DNA of 64,000 bases from Hydrangea macrophylla. Its lineage: Eukaryota > Streptophyta > Magnoliopsida > Cornales > Hydrangeaceae. Location: NCBI GenBank assembly GCA_033977485.1, contig CM066988.1, positions 140,313,359 to 140,377,358 of the forward strand. The letters run 5' to 3'. The position numbers and the translations under genes were made by a program. Below the pieces are notes generated by a model. The model was not told the DNA's origin and searched no databases. It saw nothing but the letters and a program-made list of their open reading frames with translations. Shown piece after piece: positions 1 through 11,216 of the stretch; position 1 is the stretch's first letter; each line of letters begins with the position of its first letter.

Positions 1-102
1 AAAGGAGAAACTGTAGTGATGTCAATAGTTCATCTATTTAGAATTTATAATTCTATATTAAATATAGACTCAAGGCCTTAACGTGAGCATTGTTCTATTT
101 CA

Positions 103-1812
103 GTGATTGTTCCCACTTCGTTGCACTCTCATGCATCTAGCATTCCAACTCTTAATGGGACAAACTTTTCGGAATGGTATGAACAAGTCCAATTCACACT
201 AGGTGTGTTAGATCTTGACATGGCACTGTTGGTTGACAAACCTGAGGAAGTTACTGCTGACAGTACTGCAGTACAGGTTGACATTATGAAAGCCTGGGAA
301 AGATCGAACAGACTTAGTCTTATGTTTTTGAGGATGACCATAGCTAATAATATTAAGACCTCTCTTCCTCAAACTAATAGCGTATTGGAACTGTTGACTG
401 CTGTCAAAGAACGTTTTAAATCAGCAGATAAGTCACTAGCAGGCACACTTATGGCAGAATTAACTACTGTCAAATATGATGGTAATAGAGGGGTTCAGGA
501 ACATATCCTCTATATGACTGACAAAGCTGCAAAATTAGGAGCACTAGGAATGCAAGTGGATGAATCCTTCTTAGTACAGTTTATTCTCAACTCACTCCCT
601 TCTCAGTTCGGCCCATTCAAAATTCATTATAATACTCATAAAGACAAATGGAATTTGAATGAGCTGACTAGTATGTGTATTCAAGAGGAAGTGAGATTAA
701 GGCAAGAAGGACCCCACTCTGTGCTAGTTGTAACTCATGAAGCTAAAAAGAAAGGAAAGTTTGTGAAAGGAAAGAGAATTCCACCAAAGAAAGGTGATGG
801 ACCTGGGAAAAGTAGCCAGGGCCATGGAAAGTTTATTGTCACGTGTTATTTTTGTGGCAAGAAAGGACATGTGAAGAAAGACTGCAGCAAGCGTAAGGCT
901 TGGTTCGAAAAGAGAGGTATCAATCTTTCTTTTGTATGTTATGAATCAAATCTTGCTGAAGTTCCTTCTAATACTTGGTGGATTGACTCTGGGGCCTCAA
1001 CTCACATAACAAATTCAATGCAGGGATTCCTTACAACCCGGAACCCAAAGGAAAGTGAACGATTCATCTATATGGGGAACCGTCTCAAAGCAGAAGTGGT
1101 ATTTGTTGGAACCTACCGCTTAATCTTGGAGACGGGTCATCAGATGGATCTTATGGACACTTTTTATGTACCTTCGATTTCTAGGAATTTGGTTTCTCTA
1201 TCCAGATTAGATGTTGCTGGATATTCTGTTTTATTTGGTTGTGCGAAACTAAGTTTAATGTTTAACTCTTTTATGGTTGGTTCTGGAATTTTATGTGATG
1301 GTTTATATAAAATTTCCTTGAATCATGAGTTTGCACAATCTTTAATAGCCCTGCATTCGAATGTTGGTTCAAAACGAGGTCTAATTAATGAAAACTCTTC
1401 AATCTTGTGGCATAAAAGACTGGGGCATATCTCCAAGGATAGAATTGAGAGATTGGTGAAGACTGGGATTTTGGATAACCTAGACTTCACTGATTTTCAA
1501 GTGTGTGTGGAATGCATTAAGGGAAAGCAAACCAAACACACTAAGAAAGGTGCCACAAGAAGTACTAAGCTTCTTGAGATAATTCATACAGATATTTGTG
1601 GACCACTCTCCATTCCATGTTTTGCTGGAGAAAGATACTTTATCACCTTTATAGATGATTTTTCTCGCTATGGTTATGTATATCTAATACATGAAAAGTC
1701 TCAGGCCGTTGACATCCTTGAGGTGTTCGTTACTGAGGTCGAGAGGCAGTTAGATAGAAAGGTTAAAATAGTGAGATCTGATATTGGTAAAGACATAATT
1801 GGAACCCCTTAG
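103..1812 (+). CDS. Ty1/copia retrotransposon gag-pol fragment (broken)
   Basis: The open frame encodes a copia-type polyprotein N-terminal half. In order it shows a gag region (about residues 10-230), a CCHC zinc knuckle CYFCGKKGHVKKDC (near 250), a protease active site with WWIDSGAS (near 292), and a GAG-pre-integrase zinc motif (LWHKRLGH followed by CVECIKGKQ). It ends with the start of the integrase core (first Asp in IHTDICGPL, a second near IVRSDIG). The frame ends before the third acidic residue of integrase, and reverse transcriptase and RNase H are missing. The open frame begins with GTG, not ATG, and no LTR or primer-binding site precedes it in the window, so its 5' part lies to the left or is lost. 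The sequence TTCTATTTCAG just before it resembles a splice acceptor. The stop coincides with the edge of an oppositely oriented LTR at 1815, so the element is probably dead. Confidence 0.9.
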   Translation: MIVPTSLHSHASSIPTLNGTNFSEWYEQVQFTLGVLDLDMALLVDKPEEVTADSTAVQVDIMKAWERSNRLSLMFLRMTIANNIKTSLPQTNSVLELLTAVKERFKSADKSLAGTLMAELTTVKYDGNRGVQEHILYMTDKAAKLGALGMQVDESFLVQFILNSLPSQFGPFKIHYNTHKDKWNLNELTSMCIQEEVRLRQEGPHSVLVVTHEAKKKGKFVKGKRIPPKKGDGPGKSSQGHGKFIVTCYFCGKKGHVKKDCSKRKAWFEKRGINLSFVCYESNLAEVPSNTWWIDSGASTHITNSMQGFLTTRNPKESERFIYMGNRLKAEVVFVGTYRLILETGHQMDLMDTFYVPSISRNLVSLSRLDVAGYSVLFGCAKLSLMFNSFMVGSGILCDGLYKISLNHEFAQSLIALHSNVGSKRGLINENSSILWHKRLGHISKDRIERLVKTGILDNLDFTDFQVCVECIKGKQTKHTKKGATRSTKLLEIIHTDICGPLSIPCFAGERYFITFIDDFSRYGYVYLIHEKSQAVDILEVFVTEVERQLDRKVKIVRSDIGKDIIGTP

Positions 1813-1814
1813 AT

Positions 1815-2225
1815 TGCACTTTATTCAAGGCTTCACTTCTTCTCTCTGTCTCTCAGTTATATACACCCTTATATTCTGTAATTGATTGAGGTTAACTTTC
1901 AAGGGGTAGGGTGTACCTTTTATAGAGGAGAGAAGAGGGCCTATTAATGACTGTCATAAAGACGGTCTTGGAATACGTAATGACTTTCATAAATATTTCC
2001 TTGAAATATGAAAAGTCCCTTATTTAATAAGTGTTGAAAGATGAACCATTCAATCATCGGTTCTCTCAACAATTAATAACGTATATCTTATATATATACA
2101 TACATATATATATATATTAATTGGGACAATTTTCTATTGGCTAAATAGTTAGTGGAGTTCAACTAACACAGAAGGCTAGTGGACCACATTTAATAGGACT
2201 TCTAAAAGTCACATAGGAATTTACA
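1815..2225 (-). mobile_element. Copia-type LTR, minus orientation, with adjacent polypurine tract
   Basis: Read on the minus strand this 411-bp segment starts TGTAAATTCC and ends AAAGTGCA, so it has TG...CA borders. A TATA-like CTCTATAAAAGG lies about 300 bp in, on the minus strand near 1916-1927. Immediately upstream on the minus strand, at 2226-2240, is the purine-rich tract GTGGGAGAA, the usual plus-strand primer beside a 3' LTR. It therefore looks like the 3' LTR of a second copia element facing the gag-pol fragment. The possible left target copy is TAGAT at 1810-1814. The partner LTR was not found, so the duplication cannot be confirmed. About 280 bp of internal non-coding sequence follows, to about 2510. 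Confidence 0.7.
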
Positions 2226-2515
2226 TTCTCCCACTTGGTCCACTAGACCGATTATGATACTTGACTTAGTTGGATTCCACATATAAAACTTTAATGTGAT
2301 CACAAATTTCCATAATTAGCCAATACACCCAAACTTTTAGTTACTGTCATACTAAGATTAGCATAGACTATTAATGTGAGTCATAACGGTTGTACAACAT
2401 TTATGTCATATTCCCTTCCATGCACTACGCCATTAATAACCTGTACCAACCTTAGTCTATTATTCTGTAATGCCCATGTAATTTGTCTTGTTAAGACATT
2501 TCCTGTTTATCAAAC

Positions 2516-4135
2516 AATAAAACATAAATTGAGATCTATGCATTGGAATTCAAAATTGTACCCAAAAAAAGTAATTTGGAACCTTGTTTTCAATTTTATA
2601 TGTCAAATAGATAATGTTATTTGTGGACAGACATATAATATTGAGTTAAACACCTATAATTTTATTTTATTTTTTTTGCCTTTTGGGGTGATATATATAT
2701 ATATATATATATATTTTGTATTTTATGTATTTCTTCGAGATCTACACAATGGGCTTGGAAATTTACCAAAAAAGATACGTTCTGGTTTTGAGATTTTATC
2801 AGTCTAATAGATAATATTATATTATCTGTCTCTAGACAGATAATATTATCTGTTTGTGTTAACGGCGATAACTTTCTCAATTCTTGGACTTTTTGGGTGA
2901 ATTTTTTTTTTTTAATTTCTTGTATTTTTTTGAGATATATGCACTTATAGTGCTAATTTTACGAAACGAATATATATTTTTTTATTTATGTGAAAAAACA
3001 CAGTTTTTCATATTTGTTTAATTTTTAATTTTTTTTCTCAGTGTTTCTTTGTCAATATTGATCTCGTTTGATACATATCATTTTGCAGATTCCAAAATCA
3101 AATTTTACAAAAAACAAAGTTGTAGAACAGAAGTTATAGCAATTTGAAGTTGTTTAAGCATAAAAAGGACCTAATGAGTTAAAGAAAAGTAACATGAGCT
3201 ATTTTTAAATGGGGCCTTCGGCTATAGCACCCTTAAATAAAACACGTCCAAGCTAAAACTTTTCTTTTGTAAAATTGGCACCATAGATGCATAGATCTCA
3301 AATAACAAAAACATATTTCTTTTGAAAAATTGGGTGCATGGTGCATAGATCTCAAATAACAAAAACACATTTCTTTTGTAAATTTGGCACCATAGGTGCA
3401 TAGATCATAAAAAATAATAAAAAAATAAAAACATGAGATTAAAAATAAAATAAAATAACACACAAAAAGTCCAAAAAATGATAAAATTATTTATTTGCAG
3501 ACAGAAAAAAAAAACCCAAAATAAGGTTGCAAATTACATGTTTTTATAAAGTTTCCAACTCTAATGATAGATCTCGAAAAAAAAACATGAATTCAAAAAA
3601 AAATTACCCACAAAGCCCAAGAATTGATAAAGTTATCGTCGTTAATTCAAACAGATAATATTACTTGTTGAAGACATTAAAAATCTCAAAATCAGGCTGC
3701 AACTTACTATTTTATTTATTTATTTATTTATTTTTGTAAAATTTTCAAGTCCAATGCATAGATCTCGAGGAAATACATGAAATACGAAGAAAAAAAATCA
3801 TCCAAAAATGCCAAAAAAAAATGAGGAGATTTTGGTTATTTTCGTCAATATTATCTATCAGTCAACAGATAATATTGTCTATATTAATAGATAAAATCGA
3901 AAAATGAGGTTCAAAATCACTTCTTCTTTTTTTTGGTTACAATTTTCAAGTCTAATGCATAGATCTTAACCAAATGCATGAAAATAAAAAAAATAAAAAA
4001 TAAAAAAAAATAAAAAAGCCCAGAAACGCAAAAATAAATAAATAAATAAATAATGATTAAGTTATGGTGGTTTAAAGTTGACAGATAATATTTTGTTAGA
4101 CATTTTTGCTTAGAAACAAAGGACCTTTTACTGAA
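2516..4135. repeat. Inverted array of ~200-bp AT-rich repeat units
   Basis: Units recur that contain, in order, GAGATCTATGCA, a TTTTGAGATTTT segment, an AGATAATATTATCTGT-type segment, then GATAACTTT.TCAATTCTTGG and CTTTTTGGGTGA. On the left (about 2528-3000) units read on the plus strand. On the right (about 3440-4110) at least three read on the minus strand, giving an inverted arrangement. Between them, at 3255-3420, is a shorter ~62-bp triplication containing GGCACCATAGATGCATAGATC. An 18-bp perfect palindrome, ACAGATAATATTATCTGT, lies at 2834-2851. No coding region was seen. It could be an internal satellite of a large non-autonomous DNA element; the class is unknown. Confidence 0.6.
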
Positions 4136-4890
4136 TTACAAAAGTAGCGAAGGGCTGTTCGCCAAATTGAAAAAGTAGCGAGGGAGGGACTTATAAAAAA
4201 TGACCAAATCGTGTGAGTTTTTGGCTAATACACCTAATATTAAGGGATCTATCATCCAATATCCCTTCTTAAATCCAATTAAAGTCTATATCTTTTAGGA
4301 CTCGTTATTTCATCAAAGAGTGTACAATAATAATAATAATAATAGTAGTAGTAGTAGTAGGAGGAGGATAGTTTTTTAGTTTTAGTTTAGTTGGAATCGT
4401 GTAATTCTTTATAAAAAAAAAATCAATAAACAATTGAATAGGAGTCCTATAGAATGCGACTTAGGAAAACCCATGATTTGATCTAGTTTCAGTAGCAATT
4501 GTTCTCATAATGTTAAAGGGAAAAAAAAAAGAGAGACACGAATTTTGGCTCACATGAAGAAGCGTTGGCAGTTGGACTGATGATGTAAAAAAAAAAAAGG
4601 TAAATAGACAACAAACGTGAGGCAAGGCATGGTTCTTATTAATTTAGGAGTCCTAGTACAATTATAGCACACATTATATCTAACAAAAAAAAGGCTACGA
4701 TTGGACACACGCTTAAAATCCAGTTCACTGGATAAGTTCTGTCAACCGTTCCAGAAATTTATGATTTTTTTTTTTTAAATACATCATTTGAGATTTTGTC
4801 GCTTATTAATGTTTATTAATAATCTGAGGTGGAGTTGACTGTGAGTCAACGGTGAAGTGTCAGTGAGGACACGGGAACGTGGTATATCAC
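4136..4890. other. AT-rich spacer, no gene recognised
   Basis: There is an (AAT)n(AGT)n microsatellite at about 4328-4366 and scattered A-tracts. I found no coding, RNA or terminal-repeat signal. Confidence 0.5.
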
Positions 4891-5254
4891 ATTGCATGGG
4901 CATGAGTTAATGGCATTTATATGATTTAAATGTTATTTGACTTTATCTGGTATTTGATGAATAGTAATTTTATTTGTGTTGTGGGAATTCTGGCAATCTT
5001 TGATATTGTTATATCATTTTGAGAACTGTGGTGAGAACGTGAGTGATACGTTAATTAAAAAGGTAGGTTGTGTAGAGATTCCACAGAATATAGTTTTCGG
5101 ACGTTATTTTGGACCCAAACGAAACCTAGTCAGAAACTTTTGAAATTTATAATTTTCACTCGTAAAGTTATAAACTGGACGTGTGCGAAGTTTCATGGGT
5201 TAATTAGAAGTTTGAGAAACTTGCGGGGAGGTAAACGTAAATTTCCATAAAGTT

Positions 5255-5266
5255 GTCTATATATAG
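5255..5266 (+). promoter_or_regulatory. TATA-like element of the gypsy LTR
   Basis: TATATATAG lies ahead of a GA tract and leader, at a position fitting the U3/R border of the LTR. This is inferred from position and sequence only. Confidence 0.4.
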
Positions 5267-6384
5267 AAGTGGATGAGATTTCATTCTCATCCACAACTTC
5301 TAAAAATATCTATAGAGAGAGAGAGAGAGAGAAGGGAGATTGAGCCAACGGGCTTTGCGACGCCGATCGACGACCATTTGTCCGTCAGATTTTCTCCAGA
5401 TTCAAGATTTGAACTCGTGGAGGTAAGACCTATGTTTTGATACTACTTAGGTCGTGTTTGGCCAATTTTTGTAAAAATATTAATTCTAGACTTTTGGAAA
5501 AAATCAGGTAAAACTCGTAGGAATCGCATATAATTTGGAATCCGACGATTAATTAGCCCCCTAGACGATCCTTCAAAGTTTGAAGAGAATCGCACGAGGT
5601 ATGAATTCTAGATCTATGAAATATATGGATTTCCATGTTTTGAACATCAATTTTGATATTCTTGGATCCGAGCGAAATTCATGTATTAGTTAGGCCCGTT
5701 AATTATGCACGTGAAATTATATGAAAAGCACGTATAACTGTTTATATGAGCATGTTATGTGTCGACTTGGGTCAAAGGGGAGTTTGGTGCAAATTCATCC
5801 AGAGTAAGCTCCTCGAACCTTGAGGATTGTGATTGTGATGGAATTGGAATTTTGGTTGTGTCTGGATTGGAGGTAGGCCCAACTAGGACAAGGTACCTGG
5901 TATGGAGGAAGGCCCAACCAGTGTACGAGATGCGTGGGAGAGGTGGGCCTCCTACGGCATCGACCGGATGAATGCGTACCACTCACCCTAGAGACTATTT
6001 CTATGTGTTTTAGATGCTTAAAGCATGAACTGTCATATAAGCATACATTTAGAATTGTACGCTCAGCATATAGCTGAGCAGTGGAGATGTACTCCATTGC
6101 AGGTAAGAAGAAAGACAAGAAGAATCGTGAGGAATGAGGCCGAGGAACGCCGGGGAAACATATTTGTATATGTGTTTGTTTTAAATGCTTAAACCTTGTG
6201 TAAGGATTTGAAATTGTAATAGTACGTTGTAATAGATCTTTGGGTTTGTTCTGTAACAAGGTAATTCTGTATTTGAACGTCTGTAGTTAAGTTTTAAATG
6301 TTGAAAATCAGTTGTGGTTGTTTTGGTGTTGTGTGGAGAAAGCATGAGTTGTTAATTATCAACACAGGGCTGCCCAGCAGGGGA

Positions 6385-6745
6385 GCAGTCGACTGAACCC
6401 AGGATCAGTCGACTGGATCTCGTAGGATGGAGATACTGAAAGTGAATAGTAAGAGAAGCAGTCGACTGGACCCTTGATCAGTCGACTGAACCACTGTTGA
6501 ATTTGGCCACTGCTTTGATAAATGGTAAAACCAATCGACTGGGTCTCCAGATCAGTCGACTGGACCCCTTTTGAAATGTTGCATTTTGGTTCTTCTTAAC
6601 ACAGTCGACTGGGGACCTGGATCAGTCGACTGAGCAGTCGACTGGGTTCCCTGATCAGTCGACCGGACCTCTGTTGAGAATTTTAGGTTTTGGTTTCTGC
6701 TCGGTGCAGTCGACTGGACCCTAGGAGCAGTCGACTGAACCCCTG
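6385..6745. repeat. Tandem array of the palindrome CAGTCGACTG inside the gypsy LTR
   Basis: The 10-bp palindrome CAGTCGACTG, or single-base variants of it, occurs at least ten times in about 360 bp. Copies are usually in pairs separated by ~12 bp of GACCC-type sequence, and the pairs lie at roughly 60-70-bp intervals. Each copy holds a GTCGAC core. The array lies in the R/U5 part of the LTR, 170-530 bp before its end. Confidence 0.85.
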
Positions 6746-6923
6746 TTTTCAAAAATGATTCTTTTGGACGTGTTTTCAACTGGCCAAATCTTTTTACAAC
6801 TCTGATTTTAATGAATTTTAATAATATTTTCCGCTGCTATTGACTTTAATGGAATTGGATGAGCCTTGGTGGCGTGCCACATGTCCTATTTCCACACGTA
6901 GTGGGATGGGTCGTGACATTTAG

Positions 6924-6935
6924 TGGTATCAGAGC
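6924..6935 (+). promoter_or_regulatory. Primer-binding site (initiator Met tRNA type)
   Basis: TGGTATCAGAGC is the standard plant retrotransposon sequence complementary to the 3' end of initiator methionine tRNA. It lies 5 bp after the LTR end CGTGACA and about 190 bp before gag. Confidence 0.9.
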
Positions 6936-7120
6936 TAGAGGTAACAAAACTTTGGGAACGTTCGACGACGAGTGGAGTGTTGAGTGATTGTCACATGTTT
7001 TAAATTGCATCCATACATATTAGAGATGTTTGATGCATATGTATGTTATTTTACATACATGCTATTGTTATTGTGGTACATGCATAGTGTTTATGCATTG
7101 AGAACTACATGATTGTAATC

Positions 7121-8812
7121 ATGGATGACCGAGAGTTATCACCCCATACCCGACGAATGAATGAAATGGCAAAGATGATGGGAAATATGGGGGAAATGAT
7201 ACGGAATATAGCGGAGCGACTGCCTCCCACACCCCACATCGAAGTGGAACCAATAACTGTAGTACATGCACCCGAAAATAGGGGTATGAGATCAATATCT
7301 AAACAGTTTACTCGAAAGAAACCGATGGAATTTCATGGAACACCCGATACGACGTTAGCAGAACATTGGATAATGGACATGGAGCGAATTTTCCGATCAA
7401 TTCCGATGACAGATGGGGAGAAGATTGAAAATGCAAGTGATGTACTGAGGGGAGAAGCTCAGAACTGGTGGGTAAATGTTTTAGATCAAGGAGCACCGAT
7501 TACTTGGGAAGGGTTTAAGGCAGAATTCAATCGTCGATTCTTTCCGCGAGCTGCCTACATTGCAAAGAAGCGAGAGTTTGATAATCTCAAGCAAGGAGAC
7601 ATGACAGTAATGGAATATACTTCTAAATATGACGCGTTGTTGAGGTTTAGTAAGGGTTCAGTGCCCGAAGAGGAAGATAGAGCAAGAAAATTTGAAGAGG
7701 GTTTAAGGGATAATATCCGGTTGAGAGTAGAGACCTACGAGCATTCGACTGTTGCAGCAGTACAGCAGACGGCGCTTATAGCCGAAAGTGGAATAGAGAG
7801 ATCGAGACAAAATCACCAAGGAAAGCAAAGTCATGAGGATGGTGATCGAAGTCAAGGGAGATCTTTTAAGAAATCATTTTCACGGGGCTCTAGTTCTGGT
7901 TTTAATGATTCCAGGAGAGTACCAAGTGATATACCGTTGTGTCCGCTTTGCAACCGACCACACACCAGTCGATGTTTTCTGACCAACTTTCAGAACAGAT
8001 CTACAGGGGAAAACAGTGTGAGTTCTGCGACCTATCCGCAACTCAAGTGCTTTGATTGTGGTACCTTGGGACACCGAGCGAAGGATTGCCCAAAGAAGCG
8101 TTCTCAACAAGGGGCAAGTTCTATGGCTTCTAGTGGTTCGAAGCCTAAGCAGTCTAGTGACGGGGGACAAAGGACGGAGCAACGTCAGGGAAGATCATTC
8201 CAGATGAACCCTGGAGACGTGGCTGCTACTAATACAGTGGTCTCAGGTATGGTGCTTGTATGTTCGCACTTAGCATGCATACTCGTTGATTCGGGATCTA
8301 CGCATTTGTTTGTATCTTATAACTTTGTGGAACATTTAACTGTTAAGTCCGCGCCACTAGGATACGATTTATCCATTGTCGTGCCGCTTAGTAAACCGGT
8401 AGTGACGGCTACGATATATAAGAACTGTGAGATCAAACTAGGTGAGAAGTTGATGACCGTAAACCTTATACCGATTGCGGTGAACCATTTTGATGTGATA
8501 CTGGGAATGGATTGGTTAGCCCTTAACCAAGCTACGATAGATTGTGAACGGAAAGAAGTTAATTTTCGATCACCGATGCATGAGAACTTTTGCTTTCAAG
8601 GGAGTGGGGTTACACCTCCGCCGTACTTGGTTTCAGCTATCCGAGCAGGAAAGTTATTGAAAAAGGGATGTCAGGGATTTCTATGTTCAGTGACTGATGT
8701 CTCAGCGACTGAATCAGTAGTAGAGGATATTCCAGTAGTGCGAGAGTACCCGGATATATTTCCCGATGACTTACCAGACGTTCTGATTGGGAGGGAAATT
8801 GAATTCGATTAA
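7121..8812 (+). CDS. Ty3/gypsy gag-protease, truncated at the start of reverse transcriptase
   Basis: The first ATG in the open frame is at 7109. I prefer the ATG at 7121 (MDDRELSPH), since it starts the typical hydrophilic gag N-terminus. Domains in order are retrotransposon gag (about residues 85-190, with WWVNVLDQGAPITWEGFKAE), a CCHC knuckle CFDCGTLGHRAKDC (near 310), and an aspartic protease of the RVP_2 type with ILVDSGSTHLFVS and later VILGMDWL. A partial cysteine cluster, CPLCNRPHTSRC, precedes the knuckle. The frame stops inside the linker that normally leads into reverse transcriptase (FPDDLPD..REIEFD) and homology ends abruptly at 8812. Reverse transcriptase, RNase H, integrase and the 3' LTR are missing, so this copy is not autonomous. 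The LTR, primer-binding site and gag stand in normal order. Confidence 0.9.
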   Translation: MDDRELSPHTRRMNEMAKMMGNMGEMIRNIAERLPPTPHIEVEPITVVHAPENRGMRSISKQFTRKKPMEFHGTPDTTLAEHWIMDMERIFRSIPMTDGEKIENASDVLRGEAQNWWVNVLDQGAPITWEGFKAEFNRRFFPRAAYIAKKREFDNLKQGDMTVMEYTSKYDALLRFSKGSVPEEEDRARKFEEGLRDNIRLRVETYEHSTVAAVQQTALIAESGIERSRQNHQGKQSHEDGDRSQGRSFKKSFSRGSSSGFNDSRRVPSDIPLCPLCNRPHTSRCFLTNFQNRSTGENSVSSATYPQLKCFDCGTLGHRAKDCPKKRSQQGASSMASSGSKPKQSSDGGQRTEQRQGRSFQMNPGDVAATNTVVSGMVLVCSHLACILVDSGSTHLFVSYNFVEHLTVKSAPLGYDLSIVVPLSKPVVTATIYKNCEIKLGEKLMTVNLIPIAVNHFDVILGMDWLALNQATIDCERKEVNFRSPMHENFCFQGSGVTPPPYLVSAIRAGKLLKKGCQGFLCSVTDVSATESVVEDIPVVREYPDIFPDDLPDVLIGREIEFD

Positions 8813-9896
8813 AAAAAACACTTAAATTAGGTATACAAAAATAAAAAATAAAAAATAAGAAGAAGAAGAAGAAGAATTCATGCAACTTCCACAATAAAAA
8901 AGATACACAAAGCACATATAACAATCAATTCATAGGGTAAAAATAATAAAAGCTTTTGAATTATTCTTCTTAGACCATTTGTTTATTTGTTCAATAATAA
9001 TTTTTTTATGTTGCTATTTAATTGTTATCACATGTCCTAGCTAGAATTCTTTCTTACATCTTTAATATTTTGAATTTACTATTTTCTTTGCTCATTACTT
9101 AATAATGACTATATATTTATTTATTTATTGTATGACCACATATGTTAGTATTTCATTAATTTACCGTGTTTGTTTAGTAATTTATTAAACTATAAAATTA
9201 TTTCATACGTTCTAATTAGAATAAGTTACAAATCAATCATGATCTAGCTTTCTTAAATGTTTTTTTATATACATTAAAATTTGATTCCTACAAAAAGGAT
9301 TTAGGGAGCCCTCTACGTTCAAGATGGCCAAACTTTTTGTGCTGTGTGGCTTGAAAATTCTTAAAATCTTCAACCAAAATTTTTCATAAAGTCTCTATTG
9401 CCAAATTGCCAAATTGCCAATATAATTGAAAGAATCACATAAGAAAAAAAATTTATAACGGGAATTGATATTAGAAAGTAATTACTTATCCATGGAGTTC
9501 ACCTAAAGAAAGAGAAAAGATATTGAAACATGACAGAAGAAGGGAAAAAAAATGGAATCCACTAAGACCAAAATAGAAAAAAACCATTAGGATAGTAGTT
9601 TTAATTTAATTTAAAGTTCTAAAATTCTGAAAATGTATTGATAATCTATATCAAAAGAGACTTTTAGGCTCTATTTGGTGCACATATTGAGGGATAGGAA
9701 AGAAACGAAAAACTAAGGAAAATATTTTCGTTTGTTCATGAGCTAAAAAGGGCCTAAGGGAGTCCATTAATTTGATAAAATTGAAAATTAAGTGTTGAAT
9801 TTTAAGCAGTTAAATTTGCCGTACATAACACATGAGTATTTCAAGTATTGAAATAGACTGCAATTAGTGATTATTTCTAGTCGAATTTTTTCAATT
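8813..9896. other. AT-rich spacer between the gypsy remnant and the solo LTR
   Basis: No gene was recognised. Around 9667, GGCTCTATTTGGTGC resembles one end of the Tourist-like MITE family seen in the HCF101 introns, but no matching second end was found. Confidence 0.45.
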
Positions 9897-10554
9897 AAGA
9901 TTGTCACGCCCCGACGTAGCATAATTCAGGAAAGCATTTAATTTCCTTTATGGACTCGTAGGTCGTGACAAGTGAGTATGACCAATTGTCCCTACAACAA
10001 ATAACTTAACAACATTTCTAAAAGAAAGGATACTAATAAACATAAGCTCCGAAATTTAAAACTTGCTAAACTATTACATAAGTCAATGTCTTAGGCACAA
10101 AACGCCCTTATTCAAAAGCTATTCTCCAGTCTATTACAACTTCAGAAATGAAAGACATAGGAAAATAATAAGCAGCCTCCTGGAAAGTTCCCTGCCTCTA
10201 ACTAGCATAGTCGAAGTACCCTGGCTGCTCCTGCCCCTGAAAATCTGGACATACAGTCCAGGATGCATCAACGCCGTCAGCTTATGAAAGCTGGTGAGTA
10301 AAATAAACAAGTGCTCGCAATGTATATATAAGCAAATAAACAACGGTACCATTTAACTTTAACAGTAATATATTCAAGGTTCGAATTCCAACATGAATCA
10401 CGGGGGAATATAGTAATAATTAAATACGAAATTGTACATGAATTGTGAAACATCTTATTTTGCCAATTCTTTCCTTTAGAACAATCCAATTCAATCAACA
10501 CATCATTTCAGCTACCAGGAGTAATAAGTATTCAGTCATCCAATTCACACGCTA

Positions 10555-10935
10555 CACTATCGCCTCCAATACCAGGAATACTATCCGATCGATATTGAAG
10601 TCACACACCACACTACTGCCTCAGATACCAGGAATACTATCCGATCGATATCTAGACCGATCACAACCAACCATCGCTCCGGATATCAGGAATACTATCC
10701 GATCAATATCCGAAACGCGCGCCTTAGATACCAGGAATACTATCCGATCGATATCTAAGTCGTACACAACACTATCACCATCGCTTCGGATATCAGGAAT
10801 ACTATCCGATCAATATCCGAAACGCGCGCCTTAGATACCAGGAATACTATCCGATCGATATCTAAGTCGTAAACAACACTGTCGCCTCCAATACCAGGAA
10901 TACTATCCGATCGATATTGAGGTCGCACACCAAAC
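10555..10935. repeat. Seven-copy tandem array inside the solo LTR
   Basis: The core CAGGAATACTATCCGATC, preceded by ATA(C/T) and followed by (G/A)ATAT, recurs seven times with spacers of roughly 25-45 bp. In several units the flanks pair with each other (TTAGATA ... TATCTAA), so each unit is also an imperfect palindrome. Part of the array repeats as a larger ~108-bp block. Confidence 0.9.
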
Positions 10936-11216
10936 CGCCACCCTTTACTCTTTTTACACTTCCTCACACACAGGCATGTTGACCCAACCTCAACCCTAAT
11001 ATGTATGTCAATGTTTCACAAATAACACCATTACTTAATCACAAAGCCGGATAATCGTACGAGCATAAATTTCGGCCTAAGTTGTTCTTGTTCGTACAAT
11101 TCTTAAAACATAGACTTTTAAAACAATATTTTTGCCAAACTGTTCTTTAAAAACTTTTAAAACATTTTCCAAACAGTCCCTAATAAGAAAACATAGAAAC
11201 TGCTCAAACTGCCAGG

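Larger units (their letters stand above)
4900..6918 (+). mobile_element. 5' LTR of a Ty3/gypsy retrotransposon (left edge uncertain)
   Basis: The right edge is set by the terminal sequence GGGTCGTGACA ending at 6918, followed 5 bp later by a primer-binding site. A promoter-like TATATATAG lies near 5258, followed by a GA tract and a GC-richer leader. I found no matching TGTCACGACCC-type left end, so the start is approximate or the end is lost. The downstream half carries an array of the palindrome CAGTCGACTG (see separate entry). Open frames inside the LTR are not coding. Confidence 0.65.

Noticed and set aside
3657..3665. TAATATTAC, the geminivirus origin nonamer
   Set aside because: It is one variant of the ATAATATTATC segment that recurs in the AT-rich array. 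No stem-loop of the right form and no Rep-like gene is near.
5755..6259. Open frames in the gypsy LTR
   Set aside because: They lie in the untranslated R/U5 part of the LTR and match no family I know.
10555..10935. CRISPR-like regularly spaced repeat
   Set aside because: It lies inside a plant LTR, has only seven diverged units with related spacers, and there are no cas genes.
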